Source: Pseudaestuariivita atlantica (GTDB lineage: Bacteria; Pseudomonadota; Alphaproteobacteria; Rhodobacterales; Rhodobacteraceae). Taken from it: a stretch of 64,000 bases of DNA. Below are positions 32,857 to 41,731 of the stretch, in pieces (the stretch's first letter is position 1; each line of letters begins with the position of its first letter). The DNA is taken from NCBI RefSeq assembly GCF_001205715.1, contig NZ_AQQZ01000003.1, positions 186,001 through 250,000 of the forward strand, given 5' to 3'. Both the position numbers and the translations under genes were made by a program. The notes beneath the pieces were generated by a model that worked only from the letters and a program-made list of their open reading frames with translations, was not told the origin of the DNA and ran no database searches.

Positions 32857-33942
32857 ATGGGCGCCTACATCCTCAGACGGCTGTTGCTGATCATCCCGAC
32901 GCTGCTCGGGATCCTGGTCATCAACTTCACTCTTGTCCAGTTCGTGCCCGGCGGGCCGGTGGAACAGATCCTCGCCCAGATGCAGGGCGAAGGGGACGTG
33001 TTCTCCAGCTTCTCCGGGGGCGATCAGGACGTGGGGGAAGAGACCTTCGGGTCGGACAGCCAGTACGTGGGCGCCCGCGGGCTCGACAAGGAATTCATTG
33101 CCGAGCTTGAAAGGCAGTACGGGCTCGACAAGCCGCCGCTCGAACGCTTCATGAAGATGCTGTGGGATTACGCCCGCTTCGATTTCGGGGAGAGCTACTT
33201 CCGCTCCATCTCGGTCGTCGACCTGGTGCTCGAGAAGATGCCGGTGTCGATTTCGCTGGGCCTGTGGTCGACCCTTCTGGCCTACCTGATCTCGATCCCC
33301 TTGGGCATCCGCAAGGCCGTGCGCGATGGCGCGCCCTTCGACACGTGGACCAGCGGCATCCTGATCGCGGCCTACGCGATCCCGAACTTTCTCTTCGCGA
33401 TCCTGCTTCTGGTGCTGTTCGCCGGCGGGTCCTATTTCCAGCTGTTCCCGCTCAGGGGGCTGGTGTCAGATAATTTCGAGGAGCTGTCGATCCTCGGCAA
33501 GGTGGCCGACTACTTCTGGCACCTCGCCCTGCCGCTTACCGCGTCGCTGATCAGCGCCTTCACCTTCTCGGCTCTGCTGACCAAGAACAGCTTCCTTGAC
33601 GAATTGTCCAAGCAATACGTCATCACCGCCCGCGCCAAGGGGTTGAGCGAGACGCGCGTGCTGTATGGCCACGTCTTCCGCAACGCGATGCTGATCGTGA
33701 TCGCGGGCATCCCCGGCGCCTTCATCGGCATCTTCTTCGGACAGTCGCTCCTGATCGAGACGATCTTCAGTCTCGATGGCCTTGGCCGGATGCTGTTCGA
33801 GGCGACGGTTGCCCGCGACTATCCGGTGATGTTCGGCACGCTCTACGTCTTTGGCCTGATCGGCCTTCTGGTCGCGATCATCAGTGACCTGATGTACGTC
33901 TTCGTCGATCCCCGGATCGATTTCGAGCGGCGGGAGGGCTGA
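32857..33942 (+). CDS. yejB: Peptide ABC transporter permease YejB
   Basis: A 361-residue inner-membrane permease of the DppB/OppB class. [20 protein letters not shown] is the first membrane helix. A long periplasmic insertion at about 30-90 ([20 protein letters not shown]) marks the YejB group. The binding-protein-dependent transport signature lies near the C terminus ([20 protein letters not shown], with the EAA-type loop contacting the ATPase). About six membrane helices are visible. The gap to yejE is three bases. Confidence 0.95.
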   Translation: MGAYILRRLLLIIPTLLGILVINFTLVQFVPGGPVEQILAQMQGEGDVFSSFSGGDQDVGEETFGSDSQYVGARGLDKEFIAELERQYGLDKPPLERFMKMLWDYARFDFGESYFRSISVVDLVLEKMPVSISLGLWSTLLAYLISIPLGIRKAVRDGAPFDTWTSGILIAAYAIPNFLFAILLLVLFAGGSYFQLFPLRGLVSDNFEELSILGKVADYFWHLALPLTASLISAFTFSALLTKNSFLDELSKQYVITARAKGLSETRVLYGHVFRNAMLIVIAGIPGAFIGIFFGQSLLIETIFSLDGLGRMLFEATVARDYPVMFGTLYVFGLIGLLVAIISDLMYVFVDPRIDFERREG

Positions 33943-33945
33943 GGC

Positions 33946-35118
33946 ATGGTTGCCGAAACCGATATTCCCGCCACCACGCCCGACGACCTGCCGGAACCGC
34001 GCAAGGGGCTGTTCACCCTCTCGCCCCTGAATCAGCGGCGCTGGCGCAACTTCCGCCGCAACCGGCGTGCGTATTGGTCGCTGATCGTGTTCTCGATCCT
34101 GTTCGTGCTGTCGCTCTTTGCCGAGTTCCTTGCGAACGACAAACCGATCCTGATCCAGTATCGCGGCGCCTATTACACGCCGATCTTCAACTTCTACGCC
34201 GAGACCGAGTTCGGCGGCGATTTCCGGACCGAGGCCGCCTATCGCGATCCGGAGGTCAAATGCCTGATCCGGTCGGGCGGGCTGGAGGAGTGTTTCGACG
34301 ACCCCGAAGGTATCCTCGAACAGATCGAGGAAGGCTCTTACGACGGCGACGGGTTCGAAAAGGGCTGGATGATCTGGCCGCCGATTCCCTATTCCTACGA
34401 CACCACCGTCGACCGCCCCGGCGCGGCCCCCCTGCCCCCCGGCGACGGCAACCTGCTGGGCACCGATGACACCAAGCGCGACGTGCTGGCGCGGATCATC
34501 TACGGCTTCCGGTTGTCGATCCTGTTCACCATCATCGTGACCTCGGTGTCGTCGGTGATCGGCATCATCGCGGGCGCGATACAGGGGTATTTCGGTGGCC
34601 GGACGGACCTGATCTTCCAGCGCGTGATCGAGATCTGGGGATCAACCCCATCGCTTTACATCATCATCATCCTCTTCGCGATCTTGGGCCGAAGTTTCTG
34701 GCTGCTGGTCTTTTTGTCGATCCTGTTCGGGTGGACGGCGCTGGTGGGCGTGGTCCGGGCGGAATTCCTGCGGGCGCGTAACCTTGAATACGTGCGCGCG
34801 GCCAAGGCGCTGGGCGTGTCGAACTGGACGATCATGTTCCGCCACATGCTGCCCAACGCGATGGTGGCGACGCTGACCATGCTGCCCTTCATCGTCACGG
34901 GCGCGATCGGGTCGCTCGCCACGCTCGACTTCCTCGGCTTCGGCCTTCCCGCCTCGGCCCCGTCGCTGGGCGAGTTGACGCTTCAGGCAAAACAGAACCT
35001 GCAGGCGCCGTGGCTCGCCTTCACCTCGTTTTTGACCTTCGCCATCATGCTCTCGCTTCTGGTCTTCATCTTCGAAGGCGTGCGTGACGCGTTCGACCCG
35101 CGGAAGACGTTTACATGA
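33946..35118 (+). CDS. yejE: Peptide ABC transporter permease YejE
   Basis: A 390-residue partner permease of the DppC class. After a cytoplasmic tail with 'LFTLSPLNQRRWRNFRRNRR', the first helix is WSLIVFSILFVLSLFAEFLA. A large periplasmic loop (about 70-165, containing 'YYTPIFNFYAETEFGGDF' and two Cys, in KCLIRSG and EECFDD) separates it from the other five helices, as is typical of YejE. The EAA loop is RARNLEYVRAAKALGVSNWT. The stop overlaps yejF by four bases. Confidence 0.95.
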   Translation: MVAETDIPATTPDDLPEPRKGLFTLSPLNQRRWRNFRRNRRAYWSLIVFSILFVLSLFAEFLANDKPILIQYRGAYYTPIFNFYAETEFGGDFRTEAAYRDPEVKCLIRSGGLEECFDDPEGILEQIEEGSYDGDGFEKGWMIWPPIPYSYDTTVDRPGAAPLPPGDGNLLGTDDTKRDVLARIIYGFRLSILFTIIVTSVSSVIGIIAGAIQGYFGGRTDLIFQRVIEIWGSTPSLYIIIILFAILGRSFWLLVFLSILFGWTALVGVVRAEFLRARNLEYVRAAKALGVSNWTIMFRHMLPNAMVATLTMLPFIVTGAIGSLATLDFLGFGLPASAPSLGELTLQAKQNLQAPWLAFTSFLTFAIMLSLLVFIFEGVRDAFDPRKTFT

Positions 35119-36695
35119 GCCTTCTCGACGTCAAAGACCTGCGCGTATCCTTCCGCGCCGACGGCAAGGTGACCCACGCGGTCAAGGGCGTGTCCTTCAC
35201 GCTCGACCGGGGGGAGACCGTGGCGCTGGTGGGCGAATCCGGCTCGGGCAAATCCGTGACCGCGCTGTCGACCGTGTCGCTTTTGGGTGAGAATGCCGAG
35301 GTGTCGGGCTCGGTCACCTATAACGGGCAGGAAATGGTCGGCGCGGCGGACAAGCTGCTGCGGCAGGTGCGCGGCAACGACATCTCCTTCATCTTCCAGG
35401 AGCCGATGACCTCGCTCAACCCCCTGCACACGCTGCAAAAGCAGCTGGGCGAAAGCCTTGAACTGCACCAGGGCATCACCGGGGAGGAGGCCAAGGCCCG
35501 CATCCTCGACCTGCTGCAGAAGGTGGGCATCCGCAATGCCGAGGAACGGCTGGGCGCCTATCCGCACCAGTTGTCGGGCGGGCAACGGCAGCGCGTGATG
35601 ATCGCGATGGCGCTGGCGAACCGGCCCGACGTGCTGATCGCGGACGAACCGACCACCGCGCTCGACGTGACGATCCAGGCGCAGATCCTCGAGCTTTTGT
35701 CCGAGCTGAAGCAGACCGAGGACATGGGGATGCTGTTCATCACCCACGACCTTGGCATCGTGCGCCGGTTCGCCGACCGGGTCTGCGTGATGAAGGATGG
35801 CGAGATCGTGGAGACCGGCCCCACGGCCGAGATTTTCGACAACCCGCAACACCCCTATACCCGCATGCTGCTGGGCGCCGAATCCACCGGCAGCCCCGAC
35901 CCGGTCCCTCCCGGCGCCGAAGAGGTCGCCGCCGCCAACGGGTTGCGCATCTGGTTCCCGATCCACCGCGGCCTGTTGAAACGCACGGTGGGCCACGTGA
36001 AGGCGGTAAACGACGCCACCCTGACCGTCCGGCGCGGGGAGACGGTGGGCATCGTCGGTGAAAGCGGCTCGGGCAAGACGACGCTGGCGCTGGCCATGAT
36101 GCGCCTGATCGGGTCCGAAGGCGGGATCACGTTCGACGGCGAAGATGCGCGATCCTGGTCCACCCGCACCCTGCGGGCACGGCGGCGCGACATGCAGATC
36201 GTGTTCCAGGATCCCTACGGATCGCTCAGCCCGCGCATGACCTGCGAACAGATCATCGCCGAGGGTCTGGGCGTCCACAAGGTCGAGGGCGACGACAACC
36301 CCCGCGAACTGGTGGCGCAGGTGATGCACGAGGTGGGGCTCGACCCCGCGATGATGCACCGCTACCCGCACGAATTTTCCGGCGGCCAGCGACAGCGGAT
36401 CGCCATCGCCCGCGCGATGATCCTGCGGCCCAAGCTGGTGGTGCTGGACGAACCGACCTCGGCACTCGACATGACCGTGCAGGTGCAGATCGTTGACCTG
36501 TTGCGCGAGTTGCAGCGCAAGTACGGGCTCGCCTACCTGTTCATCAGCCACGACCTGAAGGTCGTGCGCGCCATGTCGCACAAGGTCATGGTGATGCGGC
36601 AGGGAGACGTGGTGGAACAGGGCAGCGCCGAAGAGGTCTTCACCAACCCGCGCACCGACTACGCCCGCGAGCTTTTGTCCGCCGCCATGGCTTGA
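35115..36695 (+). CDS. yejF: Peptide ABC transporter dual ATPase YejF
   Basis: A 526-residue protein with two fused ABC domains powering the importer. The first has Walker A GESGSGKS near 35-43, signature LSGGQRQRV and Walker [13 protein letters not shown]. The second has Walker A GESGSGKT near 315, signature FSGGQRQRI and [12 protein letters not shown], with H-loops FITHDL and FISHDL. Each carries the OppD/F C-terminal extension ('[11 protein letters not shown]', '[11 protein letters not shown]'). Both sites look catalytically intact. The start ATG overlaps the yejE stop. Confidence 0.96.
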   Translation: MSLLDVKDLRVSFRADGKVTHAVKGVSFTLDRGETVALVGESGSGKSVTALSTVSLLGENAEVSGSVTYNGQEMVGAADKLLRQVRGNDISFIFQEPMTSLNPLHTLQKQLGESLELHQGITGEEAKARILDLLQKVGIRNAEERLGAYPHQLSGGQRQRVMIAMALANRPDVLIADEPTTALDVTIQAQILELLSELKQTEDMGMLFITHDLGIVRRFADRVCVMKDGEIVETGPTAEIFDNPQHPYTRMLLGAESTGSPDPVPPGAEEVAAANGLRIWFPIHRGLLKRTVGHVKAVNDATLTVRRGETVGIVGESGSGKTTLALAMMRLIGSEGGITFDGEDARSWSTRTLRARRRDMQIVFQDPYGSLSPRMTCEQIIAEGLGVHKVEGDDNPRELVAQVMHEVGLDPAMMHRYPHEFSGGQRQRIAIARAMILRPKLVVLDEPTSALDMTVQVQIVDLLRELQRKYGLAYLFISHDLKVVRAMSHKVMVMRQGDVVEQGSAEEVFTNPRTDYARELLSAAMA

Positions 36696-36781
36696 CCGCG
36701 ACTTCGCCGCCAAGTTGCCTTATCTTCGCCCAGATTAATCTGTTGGTTACGCTTGCGGGTCAAACTCGCCGCGGGAGGACC

Positions 36782-36988
36782 ATGATGGCCATGATAACGA
36801 TGATTTTGGGTGGAGTGCTCGGCTTTGTGGCGGGTCTTTCCGGATGGCTGGGCTTTGGCCTCAGCGCCGGCGCGGCCTTCGGGCTTTACCTTGGCATCTC
36901 GGTCGGGTTGCCGCTTCTGGTGATCGGCATCTCGCTTTTGCGCGCATCCGATGCGCCCGGTCGCGCGGAACTGCGCGCGCAGGGCTGA
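36782..36988 (+). CDS. Small membrane protein, 68 aa
   Basis: The protein MMAMITMILGGVLGFVAGLS has two hydrophobic helices (about 3-26 and 29-53, Gly/Ala/Leu-rich) and a short polar tail RASDAPGRAELRAQG. I cannot assign a family. GGAGG lies before the two adjacent ATG codons at 36782 and 36785; the second has the better spacing. It follows yejF by 86 bases and may be on the same transcript, ending at the hairpin at 36990. Confidence 0.65.
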   Translation: MMAMITMILGGVLGFVAGLSGWLGFGLSAGAAFGLYLGISVGLPLLVIGISLLRASDAPGRAELRAQG

Positions 36989-36989
36989 C

Positions 36990-37014
36990 GCCCGTTTTCC
37001 TGTTCAGGACGGGC
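36990..37014. terminator. Nested hairpin between convergent genes
   Basis: GCCCGT and ACGGGC enclose a second small stem, CCTG-TT-CAGG. It begins right after the small membrane-protein stop and overlaps the last codons of the carboxypeptidase on the other strand. This is a plausible terminator for the yej transcript. Confidence 0.45.
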
Positions 37015-38518
37015 CGATCATGAAGCAGGTCACGCCGCGCCCCTGAAGGCGGCGGCAGGCCAGATCGGCGCTTTCCCGCGTCAATCCCATGAAATTGGCA
37101 TCGAACCCGCCCTTGCGCTTGACCACCTTGCGCAGCGAACCATCCAGCACCGTCATCTCGGCCAGCGCGGTTTTCAGCAGCACCTTTTCCGCCTGGAAGC
37201 GGCTGCCGTAACGGCCCACGTTCACGCCCCAGTGCCGCCCGCCCGAGGCGGAGAGCCGGGTGACGACCTCCTGCACGGCCTCGGACGTGTCGGCGGATAC
37301 CGACGGCGCGCGCGGCGCGGGCTTGGCCGATGCCAGCACCAGTTCTTTCGGGCGCATCACGGGCTTGATGCTTTTGGCCGGAGCTTCTTCGGCGGCCTTG
37401 ATCGCCTGTTCGGCAGCGGCGGCCACCGTGTCGGGTGACGGCAGCGTCTGCGCTTCGGCCAGCGCGTCCTTCAGATCGTCCTGCGCGGCCACGACGACGG
37501 GCGCGGTTTCGGGGATCGGACGGCGCTTGGGCCGGAGCGATTTGGTCACAAGACCCGAGACGCGGATCGTCTTGCCCGCCGTGCCCGGCCCGGTCTTGCG
37601 GCCCGCGACGACCTTGGGTGCGGGGGCCGCGTGATAGGTGGGTTTGCGCGGCGCGCGGAAGGCCACGCGGGTGGGTGCGCGTTTGAACCCCATGTCCAGC
37701 AATTCGGCGATGCGCGCATTACGCGTGGTCGTGGACCGGCCGCCGAACACCGTGGCGATCACCCGCTCCCGCCCGCGTTCGGCGGAGGCAACGAGGTTGA
37801 AGCCCGCCGCGCGGGTATAGCCTGTCTTGATCCCGTCCGCGCCCTTGTAGCTCGACAACAGGCGGTGATTGGTATGGCTGACGGTACGGACGCCGGCATC
37901 CGCCGTCTTGCGGCTGAACAGGTTGTAATACTGCGGGTAATCATAGATCACGTGCCGCCCGAGGATCGTCATGTCCCGCGCGGTGGACAGGTGGCCCGCT
38001 TCGGTCAACCCGTGGGCGTTCTTGAATGTCGTCTTGGTCATGCCCAGCGCCCTGGCGGTGCGGTTCATGCGGCGGGCAAAGGCGGCTTCGGAGCCGGCGA
38101 GCCCCTCGGCAATCGCAGTGGAGGCATCGTTGGCCGATTTCACCGCCGCCGCGCGCACAAGGTAGCGCAGCTTGATCTTCTGACCGGCGCGCAGGCCCAG
38201 TTTCGACGGAGGCTCGCTCGCCGCCTTTTTCGACACGCGGATCAGCGTGTCCATCGACACTTCACCGTTCTCGACCGCCTGGAACACGACGTAGAGCGTC
38301 ATCATCTTGGTGAGCGAGGCCGGGTGCAGGCGGCTGTCGGCGTTGCGGGAGTGCAGCACCTCGCCGGTGCGCGCATCCATCACCATCGCAGCATAAGGCG
38401 CTGCCATGACCGACAGCGGCACGACGATGAAAAACCACAATAGTGTAAAGAGGAACAGCCCCGCACGGGCCGACACACGTTGCCGCGTCGTCACGATGTC
38501 CTGCCTTATCTGCCTCAT
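37004..38518 (-). CDS. D-alanyl-D-alanine carboxypeptidase with SPOR domain
   Basis: A 504-residue penicillin-binding protein of the DacA/DacC class that trims the terminal D-Ala of peptidoglycan side chains. A membrane or signal segment lies at 20-40. The serine active site is S68-L-T-K71, followed by S128-A-N130 and K231-T-G233. After the peptidase domain come a basic/Pro linker and a C-terminal SPOR domain (about 425-504: WGVNVGRYGSRFQAEKVLLK), which binds denuded septal glycan and suggests localisation to the division site. The SPOR fusion is common in alphaproteobacteria. An alternative start lies at the next ATG or TTG, as no strong ribosome site is evident. Confidence 0.94.
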   Translation of the reverse strand: MRQIRQDIVTTRQRVSARAGLFLFTLLWFFIVVPLSVMAAPYAAMVMDARTGEVLHSRNADSRLHPASLTKMMTLYVVFQAVENGEVSMDTLIRVSKKAASEPPSKLGLRAGQKIKLRYLVRAAAVKSANDASTAIAEGLAGSEAAFARRMNRTARALGMTKTTFKNAHGLTEAGHLSTARDMTILGRHVIYDYPQYYNLFSRKTADAGVRTVSHTNHRLLSSYKGADGIKTGYTRAAGFNLVASAERGRERVIATVFGGRSTTTRNARIAELLDMGFKRAPTRVAFRAPRKPTYHAAPAPKVVAGRKTGPGTAGKTIRVSGLVTKSLRPKRRPIPETAPVVVAAQDDLKDALAEAQTLPSPDTVAAAAEQAIKAAEEAPAKSIKPVMRPKELVLASAKPAPRAPSVSADTSEAVQEVVTRLSASGGRHWGVNVGRYGSRFQAEKVLLKTALAEMTVLDGSLRKVVKRKGGFDANFMGLTRESADLACRRLQGRGVTCFMIGPS

Positions 38519-38620
38519 GCCCCCGATTTTTCGGTGAGCTTTATGAATTATTGCCGAAAAGGTACCACGGCGTCGGCGCCAAATAAAGTTTTCATTCTAA
38601 ACAAGTTTGCGGCCAATTCG

Positions 38621-38644
38621 CCGGAACCGGCCCAACATGTTGGG
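38621..38644. promoter_or_regulatory. Adjacent perfect palindromes upstream of the carboxypeptidase gene
   Basis: CCGGAACCGG (38621-38630) is immediately followed by CCCAACATGTTGGG (38631-38644), a perfect 14-base palindrome. They lie in the 190-base gap between the HAD gene end and the carboxypeptidase start. They could be an operator or a terminator-like dyad for the HAD gene. No matching regulator is known to me. Confidence 0.35.
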
Positions 38645-38708
38645 GGCGTGGGCGGCCCGGCGCCCAATCACGTCGAAAGCGGCAAGAATAAGGCAGCTGC
38701 GACCTGTG

Positions 38709-39410
38709 TCATCCAAGCCGCAGCACGAGGTCCGGCAGCGTCGATAGGTCGTCAAGTTCGGCGTACCGCGCCCGGTCGGCGGGCGGGTCGGCATGTTCGA
38801 AATCCCACGCCAGTTCCTGCGGGACAAACACGCCCCAGCCCCCTGCCACGATCATCGGCAGGACGTCGGATTTCATCGAATTGCCGACCATCAGGCCACG
38901 GTCGGCCCCGTCGCCCTGCGACGCGAAGATACCGGTATACTGGTCCGGCGTCTTGTCCGACACGATGGCGACCCCGTCGAAAAGATCGCCCAGCCCGGAT
39001 TGCGCCAGCTTGCGTTCCTGGTCCAGCAGATCACCCTTGGTGATCAACAGGATGCGGTGCGTGTCGGCCATCCTCTCGACCGCCGCCTGCGCCTCGGGCA
39101 AAAGCTCGATCGGGTGTTCGAGCATGTCGTGCCCCGCCTCGATCAGCGACCGGATCACGGCGGGCGGCACGCGGTCGCCTGTCACGTCGAGCGCGGTTTC
39201 GATCATCGACAGGACAAAGCCCTTGATACCGAATCCATACCGCGCGAGGTTGCGTGTTTCCGCCGCAACGAGCCGGGCTTCAAGGTCGCCGGGTTCGGCG
39301 TGATCGGCCAGAAGTTCGGCAAATCGCGCCTGCGTCAGCTGAAAGAATTTCTCGTTGTGCCACAGGGTATCATCGGCATCGAACCCCACGGTGGTGACAT
39401 TTTTGGTCAT
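38709..39410 (-). CDS. HAD-superfamily hydrolase
   Basis: A 233-residue haloacid-dehalogenase-like phosphatase. The nucleophile motif is FDADDTLW with D11 and D13. Motif II is LLITKGD, motif III K143-type lysine in SDKTPDQY, and motif IV '[20 protein letters not shown]'. The cap domain is the helical type (subclass I), so small phosphorylated metabolites are the likely substrates. I chose the ATG at 39410 ([14 protein letters not shown]); the upstream frame is antisense to the clpS region. Confidence 0.92.
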   Translation of the reverse strand: MTKNVTTVGFDADDTLWHNEKFFQLTQARFAELLADHAEPGDLEARLVAAETRNLARYGFGIKGFVLSMIETALDVTGDRVPPAVIRSLIEAGHDMLEHPIELLPEAQAAVERMADTHRILLITKGDLLDQERKLAQSGLGDLFDGVAIVSDKTPDQYTGIFASQGDGADRGLMVGNSMKSDVLPMIVAGGWGVFVPQELAWDFEHADPPADRARYAELDDLSTLPDLVLRLG

Positions 39411-39527
39411 TTCGCCTGCATCCCGCGCATGCTCGCCTCTTTCCTGTGGCCGCAAGCGCGTTATATAGAGCGTCCTGAGTTCCGCCAAATGCAGCCCTGC
39501 CTCCGACCCATGCTTCACCCGCTTTCC

Positions 39528-39845
39528 ATGATGGCCGACGATCCCGACGGGACCGATACGTCGATCCTGACGGCGACGAAGCCCAAGACCAAGCGCCCGC
39601 CGCTCTACAAGGTGCTGCTGCTGAACGACGACTACACGCCGATGGAGTTCGTGGTGCACGTCCTGGAACGATTCTTTGGCCTCAACCACGCGCAGGCGTT
39701 CGAGATCATGCTGACCGTGCACAAAAAGGGCGTGGCGGTGGTCGGTGTCTTCAGCCACGAGATCGCCGAAACCAAGGTGGCGCAGGTCATGGATTTCGCG
39801 CGGAAGCATCAGCATCCGCTGCAATGCACCATGGAAAAGGAATAG
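39528..39845 (+). CDS. clpS: ClpS, N-end rule adaptor for ClpAP
   Basis: Delivers substrates with destabilising N-terminal residues to ClpA. The core [20 protein letters not shown] and [14 protein letters not shown] are essentially diagnostic, as are the binding-pocket Asn-Asp-Asp-Tyr and the ending [13 protein letters not shown] start at the ATG at 39528 ([12 protein letters not shown]), giving 105 residues; ATG codons at 39510 and 39531 are alternatives, since no ribosome site is visible. A TTATATAG near 39460 may be a -10 element. It is divergent from the HAD gene. clpA is not in the window downstream, which is unusual compared with enterobacteria. Confidence 0.94.
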   Translation: MMADDPDGTDTSILTATKPKTKRPPLYKVLLLNDDYTPMEFVVHVLERFFGLNHAQAFEIMLTVHKKGVAVVGVFSHEIAETKVAQVMDFARKHQHPLQCTMEKE

Positions 39846-39854
39846 GCGGCGGTC

Positions 39855-40832
39855 ATGTCGCCCCGCCTGACGCTTGCTGTCTCCTCGGGCGAGGTGGAGC
39901 CGGACGGGCGCATTTGCGTGGTGGGTGCCGGGCGTGACGCCGACCTGGGCGCTCTGCCGAAGAACCGCACCACGATTGTCCAGCCCCTGCGCCCCGATCA
40001 CGACGCGCTGGCCGCCGCCGGGTTCGACGTGGCAGTCGACTGGCCCGGCACCGCCGACATGGTGATCGTGGTCCTGCCCCGCGCCAAGGCGCTGGCCTTC
40101 GACTGGATCGCGCGTGCCGCGCAGGTTGCGACACGGCAGATCGTGATCGACGGGCAGAAGACCGACGGGGTCGAGTCGGTCCTCAAGGCCGTCAAGGCGC
40201 GCGTTGCCATCGACGGCAGCCTGTCGAAGGCGCATGGCAAGCTGGCGTGGTTCGCGCCGGATGCGGCGCTTGCCGATCTTGCACCGCCTCCCCTGCCCCC
40301 GGTCGACGGGTTCACCGTCGTCCCCGGTGTCTTTTCCGCCGACGCTATCGACCCCGGCTCCCGCGCGCTGGCCGAAGCCTTGCCGGACAGGCTGGGCCGC
40401 GAGGTCGCGGATTTCGGGGCGGGCTGGGGCTACCTGTCGGCGCGGGTGCTGAAGGACGACGGCGTCACGCGCCTGCACCTGGTGGAGGCGGATCACATCG
40501 CGCTGGACTGCGCGCGGCGCAACATCGACGATCCGCGCGCGGTCTTTCACTGGGCGGACGCGACAACGTGGCGGTCTGACGCCCCGCTTGACGCGGTGGT
40601 GATGAACCCGCCCTTCCACACCGGACGGCGGGCGACGCCGGACCTGGGACACGCGTTCATCCGCAACGCGGCGCGGGGTCTGTCACGTCACGGTCGGCTA
40701 TGGCTGGTGGCAAACCGTCATTTGCCCTATGAACAGGTGCTGGAAAGCTGCTTTGGCAAGGTGACGGAACATCCGTCGGCGCAAGGCGGTTACAAGATCA
40801 TCGAGGCCGCGCAGCCGCGCGCCCCCCGCTGA
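39855..40832 (+). CDS. RsmC-like class I methyltransferase
   Basis: A 325-residue protein with two related halves, as in RsmC (16S rRNA m2G1207 methyltransferase). The N-terminal half is degenerate, with 'ICVVGAGRDADLGALPKNRT'. The C-terminal half binds SAM at VADFGAGWGYLSARVL and has the catalytic NPPF in VVMNPPFHTGRRATPDLGHA. A guanine N2 rRNA target is the best inference. It starts nine bases after the clpS stop and is probably co-transcribed. Confidence 0.88.
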   Translation: MSPRLTLAVSSGEVEPDGRICVVGAGRDADLGALPKNRTTIVQPLRPDHDALAAAGFDVAVDWPGTADMVIVVLPRAKALAFDWIARAAQVATRQIVIDGQKTDGVESVLKAVKARVAIDGSLSKAHGKLAWFAPDAALADLAPPPLPPVDGFTVVPGVFSADAIDPGSRALAEALPDRLGREVADFGAGWGYLSARVLKDDGVTRLHLVEADHIALDCARRNIDDPRAVFHWADATTWRSDAPLDAVVMNPPFHTGRRATPDLGHAFIRNAARGLSRHGRLWLVANRHLPYEQVLESCFGKVTEHPSAQGGYKIIEAAQPRAPR

Positions 40833-40861
40833 GCATCGCGACGAAAGGCTGACGGACCCGC

Positions 40862-41665
40862 ATGTCGTTTTCCATCGAAGGCAAGACCGCCATCATCACC
40901 GGCGCGGCGAACGGCGTCGGCCTCGCCATCGCGCGGCACATGGCGCAGGCGGGCGCCAACGTGATGCTCGCCGACATGGACGAGGCACGTCTGAAGGACG
41001 AACTGGGCGCCGCAACGCCCGAAGAGGGCCAGATGCGGTACTTCGCGGGGGACCTGCGCAAGCGGCTGACCATCGCGAACCTGTTGTCGGCCACGATCGA
41101 GGCGTTCGACCAGGTCGATATCCTCGTCAATGCCAGCCGGCAGGTGATGCCCACCGATCCGCTCGACCCCGAGGACACGTCGGTCGAGACGATGATCGAG
41201 CAGAATTTCCTGACCTCCTTCAAGCTGACGCAGACGGTGGCGCGGCGGATGATCAAGCAGGCCGAGGGGCGCGAGGACGGACAGGCGGGGGCGATCGTCA
41301 ACATTTCGTCCATCGCGGCGCGGCGGGTGCATCCCGAACTGATGGGATATTCGGTGGCGACGGCGGCGCTGGACCAGATGACACGGTCGATGGCAGTGGC
41401 GCTGGCGCCGCACCGGATCCGCGTGAACGCGGTCGCCATCGGCAGCGTGATGAGCGCCAGCCTGCGTGGCACGCTGAAGAACGACGACACCGCGCGCGAG
41501 CAGATCGAGGAGCACACACCAATGGGCCGGATCGCCGGGCCGGGCGAGTTGTCGGAAGCGGTGCAGTTCCTTGCCTCGGACGGGGCGGGGTTCGTGACGG
41601 GGCAGATCATGACGGTGGATGGCGGGCGCACGCTGCTGGACCCGGTGAGCGCGGCCGCGCATTGA
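40862..41665 (+). CDS. SDR-fold protein lacking the catalytic Lys
   Basis: A 267-residue Rossmann protein of the classical short-chain dehydrogenase/reductase family. The cofactor loop T13-G-A-A-N-G-V-G20 and D38/D40 (favouring NAD) are intact. The catalytic YxxxK, however, is Y163-S-V-A-T167, with Thr for Lys, and the structural NNAG is N90-A-S-R. Ser149/150 and Tyr163 are present. It may be a non-catalytic or altered SDR. The C-terminal 'GPGELSEAVQFLASDGAGFV' is normal. It follows the RsmC-like gene by 29 bases and precedes hemF. Confidence 0.9.
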   Translation: MSFSIEGKTAIITGAANGVGLAIARHMAQAGANVMLADMDEARLKDELGAATPEEGQMRYFAGDLRKRLTIANLLSATIEAFDQVDILVNASRQVMPTDPLDPEDTSVETMIEQNFLTSFKLTQTVARRMIKQAEGREDGQAGAIVNISSIAARRVHPELMGYSVATAALDQMTRSMAVALAPHRIRVNAVAIGSVMSASLRGTLKNDDTAREQIEEHTPMGRIAGPGELSEAVQFLASDGAGFVTGQIMTVDGGRTLLDPVSAAAH

Positions 41666-41675
41666 TCTGCATCAT
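41662..41675 (+). promoter_or_regulatory. Near-consensus FNR/FnrL box upstream of hemF
   Basis: TTGAT-CTGC-ATCAT differs at one base from the FNR consensus TTGAT-N4-ATCAA. It overlaps the SDR stop codon and ends 56 bases before the hemF ATG. FnrL controls haem genes in Rhodobacter relatives (established for hemA and hemN/hemZ). Its sign here is unknown: HemF needs oxygen, so repression in anoxia would make sense. Confidence 0.45.
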
Positions 41676-41700
41676 TGGACAGCGCGGCGCGGCGTGATAG

Positions 41701-41720
41701 CTGTCAGGGAAAGCTGACAG
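41701..41720 (+). promoter_or_regulatory. Dyad CTGTCAG-N6-CTGACAG before hemF
   Basis: A perfect 7+7 inverted repeat with six-base spacer lies 11 bases before the hemF start. It could be an operator or a stem that covers the translation start region (the ribosome site GGAAAG lies in its loop). Confidence 0.4.
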
Positions 41721-41731
41721 ATGAGTGCGCC

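Noticed and set aside
34983-36713. 576-residue minus-strand open frame opposite yejE/yejF
   Set aside because: Shadow of two clearly assigned transporter genes; His/Gly/Arg-rich without domains.
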